64,000 nt of DNA, taken from NCBI GenBank assembly GCA_029212505.1, contig JARGOS010000004.1:89109-153108 (forward strand). The letters run 5' to 3'. Positions 9,563 to 19,568 of this stretch are shown piece by piece. A program made the translations under genes and the position numbers. The DNA is from Legionellaceae bacterium. GTDB taxonomy: Bacteria; Pseudomonadota; Gammaproteobacteria; Legionellales; Legionellaceae. The notes beneath the pieces were generated by a model, which searched no databases, was not told where the DNA came from, and worked only from the letters and a program-made list of their open reading frames with translations. Position 1 is the first letter of the stretch. Every line of letters begins with the position of its first letter.

Positions 9563-10579
9563 TCAAGCAAAATCATCGCGATGTGTGTTTAAAAAATAAA
9601 CCAAACTTAACATAATAGGTACTTCAACTAATACGCCAACGACCGTTGCTAACGCGGCGCCTGAGTTTAAACCAAACAGTGAGATGGCAACAGCGACGGC
9701 TAGCTCAAAAAAATTAGAGGTGCTTATCATACAAGCGGGTGCTGCGATATTATAAGGAAGTTTGATAAATTTGGCAGTAAAAAACGCAATTAGAAAGATA
9801 CCGTATGTCTGAATACTTAATGGAATGGCTATCAATAGAATCGATTGAGGTTGCGATAAAATGGTGGGTGCTTGAAAGCCAAATAAAAGAATCACGGTTC
9901 CAAGTAGTCCGATAATGGACCATGGTTTTGCTCGCGTTAAGAACGCATTTACCCGATTTTGGTTATTATTTTTTCCAAGATGGTGTCTCGTAATAACACC
10001 GGCCATTAAAGGTAAAACAACATAAAGAAGAACGGAATAAAGCAGCGTTTCCCAGGGTACACTGATGTTGCTTACGCCAAGCAAAAAAACGGTGATCGGG
10101 GCAAAAGCAAAAATCATGACGATGTCGTTTACAGCCACTTGAACTAATGTGTAATTAGCATCGCCTTTCGTTAATTGACTCCAGACAAAAACCATCGCCG
10201 TACATGGAGCAACACCCAATAAGATCATACCTGCGATATATTCATGAGCACTTTTTACATCGACAAGATGAACAAAAAAAACTTTAAAGAATAACCAGCC
10301 TAATGCAGCCATCGTGAAGGGTTTAATGAACCAATTGATGACGAGTGTGAGGGCTAAACCTTTCGGTTTTTTACCCACATCTTGGATGGCACTAAAATCA
10401 ACTTGCACCATCATCGGATAAATCATAACCCAAATGAGTACCGCAACGACTAAATTTACATGGGCTAATTCAAGTGATGCAATAAATTTAAACTGCGTGG
10501 GAAAGAAATTACCCAGCAACACGCCGAGTAAGATACTTAATCCAACCCATAATGATAAATATCGCTCAAAGATTCCCAT
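9563..10579 (-). CDS. ACR3-family arsenite efflux transporter
   Basis: A 338-residue integral membrane protein with about ten hydrophobic segments. The ACR3 hallmark region [19 protein letters not shown] contains the essential Cys, and the following [11 protein letters not shown] carries the conserved Asn-Asp. The family exports arsenite, and in some members antimonite, using the proton gradient. No arsR, arsC or other arsenic gene is adjacent, so the gene is isolated from the usual ars operon. It overlaps the upstream HIT gene by 14 nt, which suggests translational coupling. Confidence 0.9.
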   Translation of the reverse strand: MGIFERYLSLWVGLSILLGVLLGNFFPTQFKFIASLELAHVNLVVAVLIWVMIYPMMVQVDFSAIQDVGKKPKGLALTLVINWFIKPFTMAALGWLFFKVFFVHLVDVKSAHEYIAGMILLGVAPCTAMVFVWSQLTKGDANYTLVQVAVNDIVMIFAFAPITVFLLGVSNISVPWETLLYSVLLYVVLPLMAGVITRHHLGKNNNQNRVNAFLTRAKPWSIIGLLGTVILLFGFQAPTILSQPQSILLIAIPLSIQTYGIFLIAFFTAKFIKLPYNIAAPACMISTSNFFELAVAVAISLFGLNSGAALATVVGVLVEVPIMLSLVYFLNTHRDDFA

Positions 10580-10997
10580 GGATATTATCCTTGGATAAAC
10601 ATGTTTTCAAACGCGAAATTAAAGCATCGGGGGTGGCGGCATACGGCTGTTCATCGAGCGAGGCTTGCCAAACACTTTGTGGCCAAAGAGGATCGGTTTT
10701 AAAGCGTGCAATCACATGCATATGAAATTGTGGCACTTGATTACCTAAAGCCCCAATGTTAATTTTATCAGGCTGAAATATATTTTGCATAACAGCGCTT
10801 GCTCGCTGCATTTCATTCATGAGTTGATGGCTGTTTTTTTGAGATAGTTGTGTTATTTCGGTTAGATCATCCTGCCTGGGCACTAAAATAAGCCATGGAT
10901 AATGCGCATGATTTTTTAATAAAATCGTAGATAATGGCCAATCCATGATGTGGAAGCAGCTGGAGGCTAATCGTTCGTCTAATTTAAATATATTCAT
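10566..10997 (-). CDS. HIT-family hydrolase
   Basis: A 143-residue histidine-triad protein. The catalytic region reads [21 protein letters not shown]: the first two His of the triad are present and the third position is occupied by Ile-Ala. That pattern is common in the gammaproteobacterial subfamily with the DPLWP tail, so it is not evidence of inactivation. Members hydrolyse AMP-linked or dinucleoside polyphosphate substrates. The gene overlaps both neighbours (membrane protein upstream by 4 nt, ACR3 downstream by 14 nt), giving a tight three-gene operon. Confidence 0.88.
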   Translation of the reverse strand: MNIFKLDERLASSCFHIMDWPLSTILLKNHAHYPWLILVPRQDDLTEITQLSQKNSHQLMNEMQRASAVMQNIFQPDKINIGALGNQVPQFHMHVIARFKTDPLWPQSVWQASLDEQPYAATPDALISRLKTCLSKDNIHGNL

Positions 10998-11578
10998 AAA
11001 ATTGTTTCTATGGCAGCCGATAGCCCTAAGTCGCGCATCAGTTGATAATAAATCGCGATGACTAAAATTGGCACGCTAAGCAACACCAGGGTTTTATATT
11101 TAAAGCCATGCTTATGGTGCTCTACGCGCTTGTTATGGGTAAGAACATCAATCATTTCGTCTCCAAAATAAATCGAGGCAAACGTGCCGAGAAACGATAA
11201 GCCTATAATAGACCAATAAGGGAGCGGGTGACAGAGAATTTGATGAAAGACACGGGTAATCAAGGTCGCCTCAAAATGTTGGGGCGCAAACAGCAGGCTT
11301 AAACATGTGATGGTTATCGCCAATACCCACACAAAAATTTCGACAACAAACATACGAAAGCCAAATAAAAGCCGGATTGGAAAATCTAATAAAAATCCTG
11401 CATCAGCTACCGGTGTGCATAAGACAAAAAAGCTCCAAGTGAGGGCAAGTGTTACGCTTCCTTTCGAGATGCCGTGCTGATGGATTAAATAAACAAAATA
11501 GAGCGCAAGAAGAGCACTTAATAAAACAAATTTTAATCCTGTTTCTAAATGGGTTTGATGCTTTAATTTAAAATTCAC
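10994..11578 (-). CDS. Uncharacterised multi-pass membrane protein
   Basis: About 194 residues with five to six hydrophobic segments and a distinctive centre, CTPVADAGFLLDFPIRLLFG. I recall similar ADAGFL-DFP-type membrane proteins of unknown function in other gammaproteobacteria, but I cannot name the family. The open frame extends to a GTG at 11650 that has no ribosome site. I chose the GTG at 11578 because AAGGA precedes it by six bases and it places the first hydrophobic segment near the N-terminus. The stop overlaps the HIT gene start by 4 nt (ATGA), so it heads the HIT-ACR3-rluE operon. Confidence 0.7.
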   Translation of the reverse strand: MNFKLKHQTHLETGLKFVLLSALLALYFVYLIHQHGISKGSVTLALTWSFFVLCTPVADAGFLLDFPIRLLFGFRMFVVEIFVWVLAITITCLSLLFAPQHFEATLITRVFHQILCHPLPYWSIIGLSFLGTFASIYFGDEMIDVLTHNKRVEHHKHGFKYKTLVLLSVPILVIAIYYQLMRDLGLSAAIETIL

Positions 11579-11662
11579 CACGATTCCTTGTTTCACTGAC
11601 GCGTTCCATTCATGATAAGCGAGACACAGGTTCTGGCATCGGCTGATCACACGGATGCAATC

Positions 11663-11701
11663 AAGCTTACTTGATGTATGATGTGTAATTCAAGTAAGCT
11701 T
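11663..11701. terminator. Perfect 12-bp inverted repeat, likely terminator
   Basis: AAGCTTACTTGA (11663-11674) pairs exactly with TCAAGTAAGCTT (11690-11701) around a 15-nt loop. It sits downstream of the stop of the candidate protease gene on the minus strand and upstream of the membrane-protein gene, so it probably separates the two units. There is no long T-run. The stem core CAAGCTTAC recurs in the hairpin at 56525-56565. Confidence 0.6.
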
Positions 11702-11712
11702 TGGCAAGGCGA

Positions 11713-12906
11713 TTAGGGCTTATCTAACTTATTGAGCTCATCTTGAAAGCTTTCAACTTGATTGATTGTATCTGTGTTGGTTTTATACCAAAACGAACCG
11801 CGTGATTGTGACGTGCAATGCAAGGCGATGAGCCCTACACCTGTGAGCGCAATCAAAAAGTTTGTGATGATATTTTTATATCCACGATGTGTTGATAACA
11901 CCCCATCTTCTTGAGCATTTTTTAAGGTTTCTATTAAACTATTATATGCAACTTGAGGATCTTCATCAGCACCAAGATAGGCAGTTTCAATGGGCGTTAA
12001 ATAATTATCTAATGCATTAGCTGCATCTCTATGACCATGTTGGTTCAAATATTTACGCTTATTGTGGAGTTGCGTTTTATATTTTTCAATCACTTCTTTC
12101 AGCGAACCTAGGTTAACTGCTTGGGCATCATGTGTTGAAGCTGGTACAGCAGTGTGTTGATGAGGCAATGCGGGTGTTGGCGTCAAAGTATAGATCGAAA
12201 TTGAGTTTGCTTGAGCATATTTATTGTTTACGAGATAATCAGCCAATTCTTGACTGGAGTTGGTTCTTGATAAATTACCTGATTCGGAATCATACAGATA
12301 GAATGTACCATTTTTTTTAGTTAATGAAAGGGTATGACCGTCGCTATTGAGCGTCATTCCCTGATTCTTCAAATCATCAAATAGCGTTATTAATTGCTGT
12401 ATGGGCTGAATAGCATCTTCTTGGGTTTGCTCTTCGGGTCTGAGTTTTTTTAGTAGCTCATCTTCTGTTACCATCCACCAGTTTGGAGGACCCTCGTTCT
12501 CACGTAATTTAAGAAATATGGCTAATATTGAGTCATTATTGTATGTATAAAATTCATCTTCTTGTGTGAAGCTGTTTCTATTATCGATAAATTCACGAAC
12601 AATAGTTTCGTTAGTTGCGCTGTGTATTTTCAGATTAATTTCTTGTCTAGTACTGATATTTAATGAATTCGCAAAATATCGGTTACGGGCGTCCGTTTCA
12701 AGGTACCCTTGTCCAAGCTCAGGGTCATTCTCGAGATCACGATCATAATCACGAATAAGATTCTGTTGGGTTTGAGCAATAAGTGTTTGAAGTTGGTTCG
12801 TGCGATTGGTTTCATCAAACTGAAGAATGGTGTTGATAACCCCTATACTAATCAGTGTGCAAGCATTGGAACTTTGACCTTGAGTAATTCTGATTGTTTC
12901 CATCAT
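11713..12906 (-). CDS. Candidate cysteine-protease-fold effector with C-terminal membrane segment
   Basis: A 397-residue protein of unknown family. Its N-terminus, TQGQSSNACTLISIGVINT (Cys16, with Gln9 or Gln11 before it), looks like the nucleophile helix of papain-fold proteases. His191 lies in SDGHTLSLTKKNGTFYLYDS, followed by Asp206. A Cys...His...Asp order with an H-x5-KxxGxxYxYDS strand pair is seen in several secreted cysteine proteases and deubiquitinases. Residues 265-340 are helical. A hydrophobic segment (about 346-364) follows HRGYKN, and then a SFWYKTNTDT tail. I recall similar HRG-hydrophobic-KT(D/N)S tails in Legionella and Coxiella effector candidates. Protease activity and secretion are inference. 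No signal peptide is present. Confidence 0.5.
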   Translation of the reverse strand: MMETIRITQGQSSNACTLISIGVINTILQFDETNRTNQLQTLIAQTQQNLIRDYDRDLENDPELGQGYLETDARNRYFANSLNISTRQEINLKIHSATNETIVREFIDNRNSFTQEDEFYTYNNDSILAIFLKLRENEGPPNWWMVTEDELLKKLRPEEQTQEDAIQPIQQLITLFDDLKNQGMTLNSDGHTLSLTKKNGTFYLYDSESGNLSRTNSSQELADYLVNNKYAQANSISIYTLTPTPALPHQHTAVPASTHDAQAVNLGSLKEVIEKYKTQLHNKRKYLNQHGHRDAANALDNYLTPIETAYLGADEDPQVAYNSLIETLKNAQEDGVLSTHRGYKNIITNFLIALTGVGLIALHCTSQSRGSFWYKTNTDTINQVESFQDELNKLDKP

Positions 12907-13043
12907 GATATTTCAATATTTATAGTGATCTTATTGCGTATTTATAGCACACCATGGGGCGAGGTGTCAACGAATAAAGCATATTCCCTAGCGCCATGTA
13001 TTATGATACAACTTATTTATCTAGTTTAAAGAGAGGCTATTTG

Positions 13044-13331
13044 ATGGATATTGAACAAAGAAAAGAAATAATACAAAAACTTGAGAAAGAATTGGACAGA
13101 GAAGGTAAGCGTATTGTGCGTGCAGGAGAGCGATCGATATCGGATGAATATACGAAAATAAGTAACGAATTAAAAAATGCAAAAGCTGATTATGAGAAGA
13201 ACGTAGGTCGGCCGTACACGCCGCCAAGCCAAGTGGATGGTACGCTATTTGCAAGGCCTAGAACGCGAACAGCCTCTTCTGAGTCGCCAAGCAACGCATC
13301 TGAAGAAAAATCTGAAGCAAAATTTACCTAA
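13044..13331 (+). CDS. Small charged coiled-coil protein
   Basis: A 95-residue hypothetical protein. The first 65 residues form a highly charged helix (EIIQKLEKELDREGKR and onwards). The last 30 are Ser/Thr/Glu-rich and probably disordered. I chose the ATG at 13044 because AGAGAGG lies six bases upstream; an in-frame ATG at 12996 lacks such a site. The stop overlaps the convergent holA stop by 4 nt. No homologue is recognised, and the tail composition resembles that of small secreted or regulatory proteins. Confidence 0.6.
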   Translation: MDIEQRKEIIQKLEKELDREGKRIVRAGERSISDEYTKISNELKNAKADYEKNVGRPYTPPSQVDGTLFARPRTRTASSESPSNASEEKSEAKFT

Positions 13332-14323
13332 GCTACACCCATGCTCATGGTCATAATAAGTTGTTCGAGGAGTCGCCAGAGTTGAGCATGAGATCCTGAT
13401 TTAATATGTACATCCAGTTCTTGGCTCTGGCGTAAAAGCTGGTAAATATCGGCGCGTGATAAGCGCTTGCTTGCTTGTTGGTATTGCCGTGTTCGAAACG
13501 AACGAATGTTCAGAGCCTGGTGTGATACGCCTGAAGCGATTTGCTCAAGCAGCCTCAGCTCTTGCGTAATAAACCATAAAATTAGCGTGGGCTCGGTCTG
13601 GTCTTGTCGTGCGCGATGCACAAGATCGAGTGCTTTGTTTGCATTGCCTTCAAGGCAGGCGCCTGATAGTTCATAGAGCTTATAATCGCGTTCATCTACC
13701 AGTTGTTCACGTACATCATCAAGTTTAAGGCAGGTGCCCGGTTCATGAACCAGGGTTAAGCGCTCGATAGTTTGAGCGGCGGCACGCATGTTGCCTTGTG
13801 TGTATTCTTGGATTAAATTCGGAACGCCATGAGCGTAGGTGAATTTTTCTTGTTTGAGTTGCTTTTCAATCCAGCGGAGCAGGGCACCTGCATTGGGTGA
13901 GGTGATCGTCACAAGCGCAATATCTTGATGCTTACTAAAATCGGGCCATTGTCGCATAGGCACCAGCGGTGCTTGCAAGATGAGCATGCAGTTTGAGTTA
14001 ATATTTTCGGCATAGGATTTAAGTGCGGCTTTGGCTTTGGCATCCAGTGTTTTTTTATCCCATGAGGCATTGATTAAGCGTTGCTCCGCAAAAAGCGAAT
14101 AGGTGTTCGCTTCTGCAATCAGATCAGGCCAATCGTTGGCATGGCTCAAATGCATGCGCTTCTCTTCGCTGTCACCTGCTTGTTGATGCGTTCGATGCCA
14201 GGCTTGTTTGAGGGTGTCGACACAGCTGTTTAATAAAAACGGATCGGTGCCCGTAATCAGATACACGGGCAACAGATTGCTTTGAAGGTGCGATTCCAGC
14301 GCTTCGGGATACTTAATTATCAT
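13328..14323 (-). CDS. holA: DNA polymerase III delta subunit
   Basis: A 331-residue clamp-loader subunit. It has the family N-terminus VYLITGTDPFLLNSCVDTL (a degenerate Walker A region), the Arg-rich central segment NMRAAAQTIERL, and the C-terminal collar domain with LWRLLEQLI. HolA opens the beta clamp during loading at the replication fork. It is the last gene of the lnt-leuS-lptE-(141-aa protein)-holA run. The placement of holA after lptE is a standard gammaproteobacterial arrangement, and here one small secreted-protein gene is inserted between them. Its start overlaps that gene by 11 nt. Confidence 0.92.
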   Translation of the reverse strand: MIIKYPEALESHLQSNLLPVYLITGTDPFLLNSCVDTLKQAWHRTHQQAGDSEEKRMHLSHANDWPDLIAEANTYSLFAEQRLINASWDKKTLDAKAKAALKSYAENINSNCMLILQAPLVPMRQWPDFSKHQDIALVTITSPNAGALLRWIEKQLKQEKFTYAHGVPNLIQEYTQGNMRAAAQTIERLTLVHEPGTCLKLDDVREQLVDERDYKLYELSGACLEGNANKALDLVHRARQDQTEPTLILWFITQELRLLEQIASGVSHQALNIRSFRTRQYQQASKRLSRADIYQLLRQSQELDVHIKSGSHAQLWRLLEQLIMTMSMGVA

Positions 14324-14738
14324 CGTAGTTGCGCATGCGATGCTTTACGCTACACTGGCTTCGTGTGCTGCCATGGAGGTATTGCCATTGTTGGCATAAG
14401 TACATGGCTGTGCGGCATGCATCTTGGCCTGTGGTGTTCCATGTACGACCAAATTCGTCGCTTACTAGGCAGCGTTGTTCAATAATAGAAATAGGACCTT
14501 GTTCACACAGTGATTGAGCAGTTTTACAGCTTCGACGATTTTTTGATCGTTTACGGCATTCAATCAGAGCCGCGTGGCGCGCTTTTTTCATGGTTTTACC
14601 GTAGCCGCCAAAATTGCTATCTAAATTATCCATCGCCATGCATTGCCATTGGCCTGGTGGGATATCGATGGCAATGGCCCAAGCAGCCATGGGAAAGCAC
14701 AACAGCAAAGGCAGTAATCTTAAAAAAAGAGGTTTCAT
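14313..14738 (-). CDS. Secreted Cys-rich protein between lptE and holA
   Basis: A 141-residue protein with a clear signal peptide (hydrophobic MKPLFLRLLPLLLCFPMAAWA, cleavage near AWA). The mature part has about eight Cys arranged as WQCMAMDN, IECRKRSKNRRSCKTAQSLC, QRCLV, DACRTAMYLC and SQCSV, with a Gly-rich NFGGYGKTMKKARHAA segment. This resembles DUF4189-type periplasmic proteins in spacing, but I am not certain of that. Disulfide bonding in the periplasm is likely. It interrupts the usual lptE-holA adjacency and its stop overlaps the holA start, so it is co-transcribed. Function unknown. Confidence 0.75.
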   Translation of the reverse strand: MKPLFLRLLPLLLCFPMAAWAIAIDIPPGQWQCMAMDNLDSNFGGYGKTMKKARHAALIECRKRSKNRRSCKTAQSLCEQGPISIIEQRCLVSDEFGRTWNTTGQDACRTAMYLCQQWQYLHGSTRSQCSVKHRMRNYDDN

Positions 14739-14784
14739 CGTGTTTTTCCCTGTTTTATTATTATATAATTTAATTATAACTTAA

Positions 14785-15297
14785 TTATTTATACCCAGAT
14801 GGCGTGTAGCGATTAAGGCAATAAATGATTTGAATTGCGGCATCATGCTTCATGGCGAGTTTTAATTTTTCACTCTCATTACGCGAGCCTAAGATACGTT
14901 CATTATTGATCGTGAGTGGGCGATTGACAACAACTGAACGCGATGGAATAAGCGTTTTTCCTTGATTATTTTCCACTCGAAATCTAACGGTATAACGTAA
15001 TTGATATTGCCTGGGTGTGCTGCTTGAGCTAACACTTGATATATTTTGAACTAGATTTTCATCTTCAATAATAAGCCAAAAACGTGCTTGTTTTGTATCG
15101 GACGTGACGTGGATATCACCGGCAGATAACAGCGGTTTGAGGTACGCTGGCCAATCGCGTACGTCATTTTCTTGGATGAGTGCGACGCTTGGCCTAAGCC
15201 AGGTCGGAAAATCACCTAAACCGCGAAGGTGAAAGCCGCATGCGCTGAGCAGGGCAAGCATGCCCAACATCATAAGACAACGTTGGGCTCTTTTCAC
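14785..15297 (-). CDS. lptE: LPS-assembly lipoprotein LptE
   Basis: A 170-residue outer-membrane lipoprotein that plugs LptD and inserts LPS into the outer leaflet. It has a lipobox LLSAC (Cys20) followed by the family-typical GFHLRG. The middle contains the beta-rich SSSTPRQYQLRYTVRF strand typical of LptE. The start is a GTG one base after the leuS stop codon, so translation is coupled to leuS. An ATG at residue 9 is possible but would give a shorter leader without its positive charges. The order leuS-lptE is conserved in gammaproteobacteria. Confidence 0.92.
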   Translation of the reverse strand: MKRAQRCLMMLGMLALLSACGFHLRGLGDFPTWLRPSVALIQENDVRDWPAYLKPLLSAGDIHVTSDTKQARFWLIIEDENLVQNISSVSSSSTPRQYQLRYTVRFRVENNQGKTLIPSRSVVVNRPLTINNERILGSRNESEKLKLAMKHDAAIQIIYCLNRYTPSGYK

Positions 15298-15298
15298 G

Positions 15299-17776
15299 TT
15301 AAGCTACGACCAGGTTGATGAGTTGACGATGGGCGACAATAATCGATTTTTTGATGGATTTACCTTCAAGAAACGGTGCGACAGCGGTGGTTGCATGTTC
15401 AAGCAAAACATCTTCTGGGGTATCACTGGCTAATGTAAATTGGCCACGTAGTTTTCCGTTGATTTGAACCACAAAATCCACTTCATCCATCTTGAGTGCG
15501 TTTTTATCATACTTCGGCCAAGAGGCGTCAATAATCGGTTTAGAAAAACCGATGCTTTTCCAAAGCGCATGGGTGATATGCGGGGTAATCGGTGCAAGTA
15601 ACCGCAACAAAGCCGTGGTACTTTTATATAAAAAGTAGTGATCCTGATCGTTCTCAGGCGTATAGGCTGATAGGGTATTGAGTACTTTCATGCACGCAGA
15701 AACGACCGTGTTATATTGCTGACGCTCATAATCTGCTGTGGCTTGCGCAATGCATTGATGAACGATTGAACGTGCTTTTTTCAAACGTGTTTCGGCGTTT
15801 GCCCAATCAATACGTGGTCTATTTTCCACATAAAGAATATGAAGCTCATAAAACAGGGCTTGATGTTGGTGTACAAAAGCCCATAAACGTTTAAGAAAAC
15901 GATGGGCACCTTCAACCCCTGTGTCAGACCATTCTAAATCTTGTTCAGGAGGGGCTGCAAACATGATAAAAAGCCGAGCAGTATCCACGCCGTAGGTTTT
16001 AATCAAAGGGGTTGGATCGACCGTATTACCAACCGATTTAGACATTTTCTGTCCGTCTTTGAGCACCATGCCTTGGGTCAGTAATGCTTTAAACGGTTCG
16101 TCTGAGTTCAGCAGCCCTTCATCACGCATGAGTTTATGGAAAAAACGCGCATAAAGCAGATGCATCACCGCGTGCTCAACACCACCGATGTATTGATCAA
16201 CCGGTGTCCAGTATTTTGCGCGGTCATCGAGCATAACATCTTCTTGGCCTTTGCAGGCAAAGCGCGCGTAGTACCAAGAAGATTCAAAAAAGGTATCAAA
16301 CGTATCGGTTTCACGACGTGCATCTTCACCACATTTAGGGCAGGCAACATGCGTAAACGCATCACAGTCAGCAAGGGGGGAACCTTGTCCTGTAAATTTG
16401 ACATCTTCAGGAAGTTTAACCGGTAATTCATCTTCAGGAACGGGGACGGTACCGCATTGCTCACACAAAATCATAGGGATCGGTGTACCCCAGTAACGTT
16501 GGCGTGAAACACCCCAGTCACGTAAACGATAATGCACCGAAGTACGTCCCAAATCTAATGACTCGACATGCTCGCTGATGGCTTTTTTAGCTTCTTCTGA
16601 GCTTAGGTTATCAAATGCATTTGAGTTTACTAATACACCGTCATCTTGTGTGAATGCCGCTTGCGTAAAGTCATGTGTTGAGCCGTCTTTGGGTACAATC
16701 ACATCGCGTATCGGTAAATGATATTTTTTGGCGAATTCAAAATCACGTTGATCGTGTGCCGGAACCGACATCACCGCGCCGGTACCGTATTGCATAAGCA
16801 CAAAATTCGCAATCCAAATCGGTAGTTTTTCTTGGGTTAGGGGATGGGTTGCGAATAATCCTGTTGCGATTCCACGCTTTTCGAGGGTTGCGATATCGGC
16901 CTCGGCCGTTCCCATGCCGTCGCAGCTATCTAGAAAAGCTTGAATTTCAGGATTATTTTCAGCCGCTTCTTTGGCGAGCGGATGCTCAGGCGATACGGCA
17001 AAATACGTCACACCCATCAACGTATCGGGGCGTGTGGTGTAAATTTTTAAAGGTTTTGCGCGGCCTTCGATAGGAAAATATACATCCAGACCTTCAGAAC
17101 GCCCAATCCAATTGCGTTGCATTTGTTTAACTTTGGATGGCCACTCATCTAACGTATCGAGGCCAAGCAAGAGTTCGTCCGCGTAGGCTGTAATTTTAAT
17201 AAACCACTGAGATATGGCTTTGCGCTCAACCAATGCGCCTGAGCGCCAACCGCGCCCGTTCACCACTTGTTCGTTCGCGAGTACGGTTTGATCGACCGGA
17301 TCCCAATTCACCATCGCATTTTTTTTATACGCGAGGCCTTTTTCGAATAATTTAATAAAAAACCATTGTTCCCACTGATAATAGACCGGATCGCAGGTGG
17401 TGATTTCACGTCGCCAGTCATATGCGTTACCCAGCGATAAAAATTGCTCTTTCATGGCCGCAATGTTTTTCTTGGTCCAATCGGCTGGATGAACGCCGTG
17501 TTTTATCGCCGCATTTTCAGCAGGAAGCCCAAAAGCATCCCATCCTAACGGTTGTAAAACATTTTTACCCTGTGCACGCTGATACCTTGCAATCACATCG
17601 GCAAGAGTATAGTTGCGTACGTGCCCCATATGCAGCGAGCCACTCGGGTAGGGAAACATGGCAAGACAATAAAATTTTTCTTTATTCAGATCTTCAGAAA
17701 CCTGAAAGCATTTTTTTTTCTCCCAATATGCTTGGGCTGCTTGTTCAACGTCTTGCGGGCTGTAGCGATTATCCAT
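15299..17776 (-). CDS. leuS: Leucyl-tRNA synthetase
   Basis: An 825-residue class I synthetase. The HIGH motif occurs in [15 protein letters not shown] and the KMSKS motif in [11 protein letters not shown]. The CP1 editing domain lies between them ([21 protein letters not shown] and [19 protein letters not shown]). A zinc-like Cys cluster [11 protein letters not shown]...CPKCGE is present in the insert. I chose the ATG at 17776 (MDNRYSP, the usual N-terminus). The frame remains open to 17860, but that would overlap the upstream lnt gene and add 28 residues unlike any LeuRS. It lies 16 nt after lnt and one base before lptE. Confidence 0.97.
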   Translation of the reverse strand: MDNRYSPQDVEQAAQAYWEKKKCFQVSEDLNKEKFYCLAMFPYPSGSLHMGHVRNYTLADVIARYQRAQGKNVLQPLGWDAFGLPAENAAIKHGVHPADWTKKNIAAMKEQFLSLGNAYDWRREITTCDPVYYQWEQWFFIKLFEKGLAYKKNAMVNWDPVDQTVLANEQVVNGRGWRSGALVERKAISQWFIKITAYADELLLGLDTLDEWPSKVKQMQRNWIGRSEGLDVYFPIEGRAKPLKIYTTRPDTLMGVTYFAVSPEHPLAKEAAENNPEIQAFLDSCDGMGTAEADIATLEKRGIATGLFATHPLTQEKLPIWIANFVLMQYGTGAVMSVPAHDQRDFEFAKKYHLPIRDVIVPKDGSTHDFTQAAFTQDDGVLVNSNAFDNLSSEEAKKAISEHVESLDLGRTSVHYRLRDWGVSRQRYWGTPIPMILCEQCGTVPVPEDELPVKLPEDVKFTGQGSPLADCDAFTHVACPKCGEDARRETDTFDTFFESSWYYARFACKGQEDVMLDDRAKYWTPVDQYIGGVEHAVMHLLYARFFHKLMRDEGLLNSDEPFKALLTQGMVLKDGQKMSKSVGNTVDPTPLIKTYGVDTARLFIMFAAPPEQDLEWSDTGVEGAHRFLKRLWAFVHQHQALFYELHILYVENRPRIDWANAETRLKKARSIVHQCIAQATADYERQQYNTVVSACMKVLNTLSAYTPENDQDHYFLYKSTTALLRLLAPITPHITHALWKSIGFSKPIIDASWPKYDKNALKMDEVDFVVQINGKLRGQFTLASDTPEDVLLEHATTAVAPFLEGKSIKKSIIVAHRQLINLVVA

Positions 17777-17792
17777 GATTGACTGACAAAAA

Positions 17793-19385
17793 TTAACGGA
17801 GTTGGTTAGGATAACGCCTCTTCTTGCTCGCGGCAAGCTTAAGTCGAAATCCAAGTGCAATTAATAATATAAAGCTACTGAATAAAATAGCCGGGGTGTC
17901 TCCAAAACGCACCCAGGGTGTCGCACCTGTGGCGCCATAAATGATACCTTCCAATAGATTGCTCTCAAAGGCAGCAAGCTTGTTTAAAATAGCGCCTTGG
18001 GTATTAATCAGCGAAGAAAGTCCGCTATTATTTGAGACAATTTGAAAACGTCCCGTTTGCTTGGATAGCACTTGGGCCATTTGCAGGTGTTGATAAATTG
18101 CAAAAGAATGCCCAAACCAGCCGTCATCACTGATTGATACAACCCATTCGGCTTCGGGAAGCTGGGTACGTAAAAGTTCAGGGTAGGCCAGCTCATAACA
18201 AATCAACGTTGCGATAGGGTGTTGATGAATGTTGATGCGTTGTTGATGGGCTGGTCCTGCAACCATATTCGGTGCCGGTAGGCCGAGCCATTGGTTGATC
18301 TTGGCAAGCGCATGCGGAATAAACTCACCAAACGGCACCAGGTGTTGTTTGAAATACACACCCTCTGCATGGCCCAAACCAAGCAAGGCATTGTGGTAAC
18401 GGGGTTCGTTGCCTGCATTCGATTCTGCGTGGGGAATACCCAGTAAAACCGCGCTGTTTGTTGCTTGGGCTTCTTGATTAACCGTGTCTAAAAAGTCACT
18501 GACATAGTTGCTGGGCAGCGGGATCGCAGACTCAGGCATAATAATTAATTGCTTTGTTTGCATTAATTTAGAGGTGGCCTCTTGATAATAATCTAAGATG
18601 TTCCAAAACAGCGCTTCATCCCACTTGTCGCGCATCGATAAGTCCGCTTGAATCACACCCACGGATATGGGCTGTTTATTGATGTTGGTCCAGTGTACGT
18701 TTTTTAATGCTTCGGGACTTATGATAAGTAAAACAAAGCAGACTAAGCCTAAGCGCTTGTTAGGTCCAGATTTAAGAAAAACGAAGCCTAAAACACCGCC
18801 AGCCAGTGCCGTAAACCAACCCACACCTAAAACGCCCACCAAGGGGAGTAGGTGCTGTAGGGGGGAGTCCATTTGCCCAAAACCGAGCGAAAGCCAAGGG
18901 AATCCACCTAAGCATGTTGAGCGTAAATATTCAGAAAGCAACCATAATGAGCTAAACAATACAACACGGGCGTAATCAGGCATGTTTTTCGCCAGTAGCT
19001 GATACAGTACGGCCATAAGCCCCGTGTAGAGCGCCAAATAAGCAACAAATAATAAAGTAAGTAGTGCAGATAGTGCAAAATTAAGATGACCGTAGTTATA
19101 GATGCTTGCGTAGATCCAAGAAACACCCAAACCAAAAAATCCTATGGCGAATGCAAAGCCGAGGATGCCCGCATGTTTAGCTGTTGTTGTGCGCGTATGT
19201 AATTGTATAAATAATAAGGCCAGACCTAAAATAGCGAGGCCTGGCAAGTGAAACGGAGCAAAACCGAGCGGAAGCAAAAGGCCAGAACAAAAAGCACGTA
19301 GCGTGATTTTCCAGGTGCTTGATGGGTGTGAAGAAGCGGTATCTTCAAGTGCTTGGGGGTTTTCTGGTAGGTAAGTTTGGCTCAT
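17793..19385 (-). CDS. lnt: Apolipoprotein N-acyltransferase
   Basis: A 530-residue inner-membrane enzyme that adds the third acyl chain to lipoproteins. The N-terminal half has about six membrane segments. The C-terminal periplasmic domain is a nitrilase fold with the Glu of MPESAIPLP, a Lys in the [10 protein letters not shown] region and the nucleophile Cys in [16 protein letters not shown] final membrane helix ([15 protein letters not shown]) precedes the basic tail. It starts the lnt-leuS-lptE-holA run. CorC/YbeX, often upstream of lnt, is not found here. Confidence 0.95.
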   Translation of the reverse strand: MSQTYLPENPQALEDTASSHPSSTWKITLRAFCSGLLLPLGFAPFHLPGLAILGLALLFIQLHTRTTTAKHAGILGFAFAIGFFGLGVSWIYASIYNYGHLNFALSALLTLLFVAYLALYTGLMAVLYQLLAKNMPDYARVVLFSSLWLLSEYLRSTCLGGFPWLSLGFGQMDSPLQHLLPLVGVLGVGWFTALAGGVLGFVFLKSGPNKRLGLVCFVLLIISPEALKNVHWTNINKQPISVGVIQADLSMRDKWDEALFWNILDYYQEATSKLMQTKQLIIMPESAIPLPSNYVSDFLDTVNQEAQATNSAVLLGIPHAESNAGNEPRYHNALLGLGHAEGVYFKQHLVPFGEFIPHALAKINQWLGLPAPNMVAGPAHQQRINIHQHPIATLICYELAYPELLRTQLPEAEWVVSISDDGWFGHSFAIYQHLQMAQVLSKQTGRFQIVSNNSGLSSLINTQGAILNKLAAFESNLLEGIIYGATGATPWVRFGDTPAILFSSFILLIALGFRLKLAASKKRRYPNQLR

Positions 19386-19492
19386 AAGACTCGGGTAGGT
19401 TTGTTAACCAATCTTGGTCAAAAATCAGGATACTACATCAAAATGAAAAAAGTTTCACCGTTTTTTCGTTATGAAAGCTTAGGTGTTTAAAT

Positions 19493-19521
19493 TTGATTCT
19501 ATATTACTTTTGGTGTATTAT
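19493..19521 (+). promoter_or_regulatory. Putative sigma-70 promoter for the 370-aa protein
   Basis: TTGATT (19493-19498), a 17-nt spacer and TATTAT (19516-19521), with a TG directly before the -10 box. It lies 47 nt upstream of the chosen ATG at 19569. Judged by eye only. Confidence 0.5.
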
Positions 19522-19568
19522 ATATGTACAATAGATGGTATCTATAACATTTGTGTTGGGAGAGACGT

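Noticed and set aside
10566..10997. Loss of the third His of the HIT triad as evidence of an inactive enzyme
   Set aside because: The HMHVIAR form is usual in this gammaproteobacterial subfamily, so it is not a sign of decay.
16136..16426. Plus-strand open frame inside leuS
   Set aside because: It is antisense to a conserved synthetase and has no family features, so it is a shadow of leuS.
17777..17860. Upstream extension of leuS
   Set aside because: It would overlap lnt and add 28 residues unlike any leucyl-tRNA synthetase.
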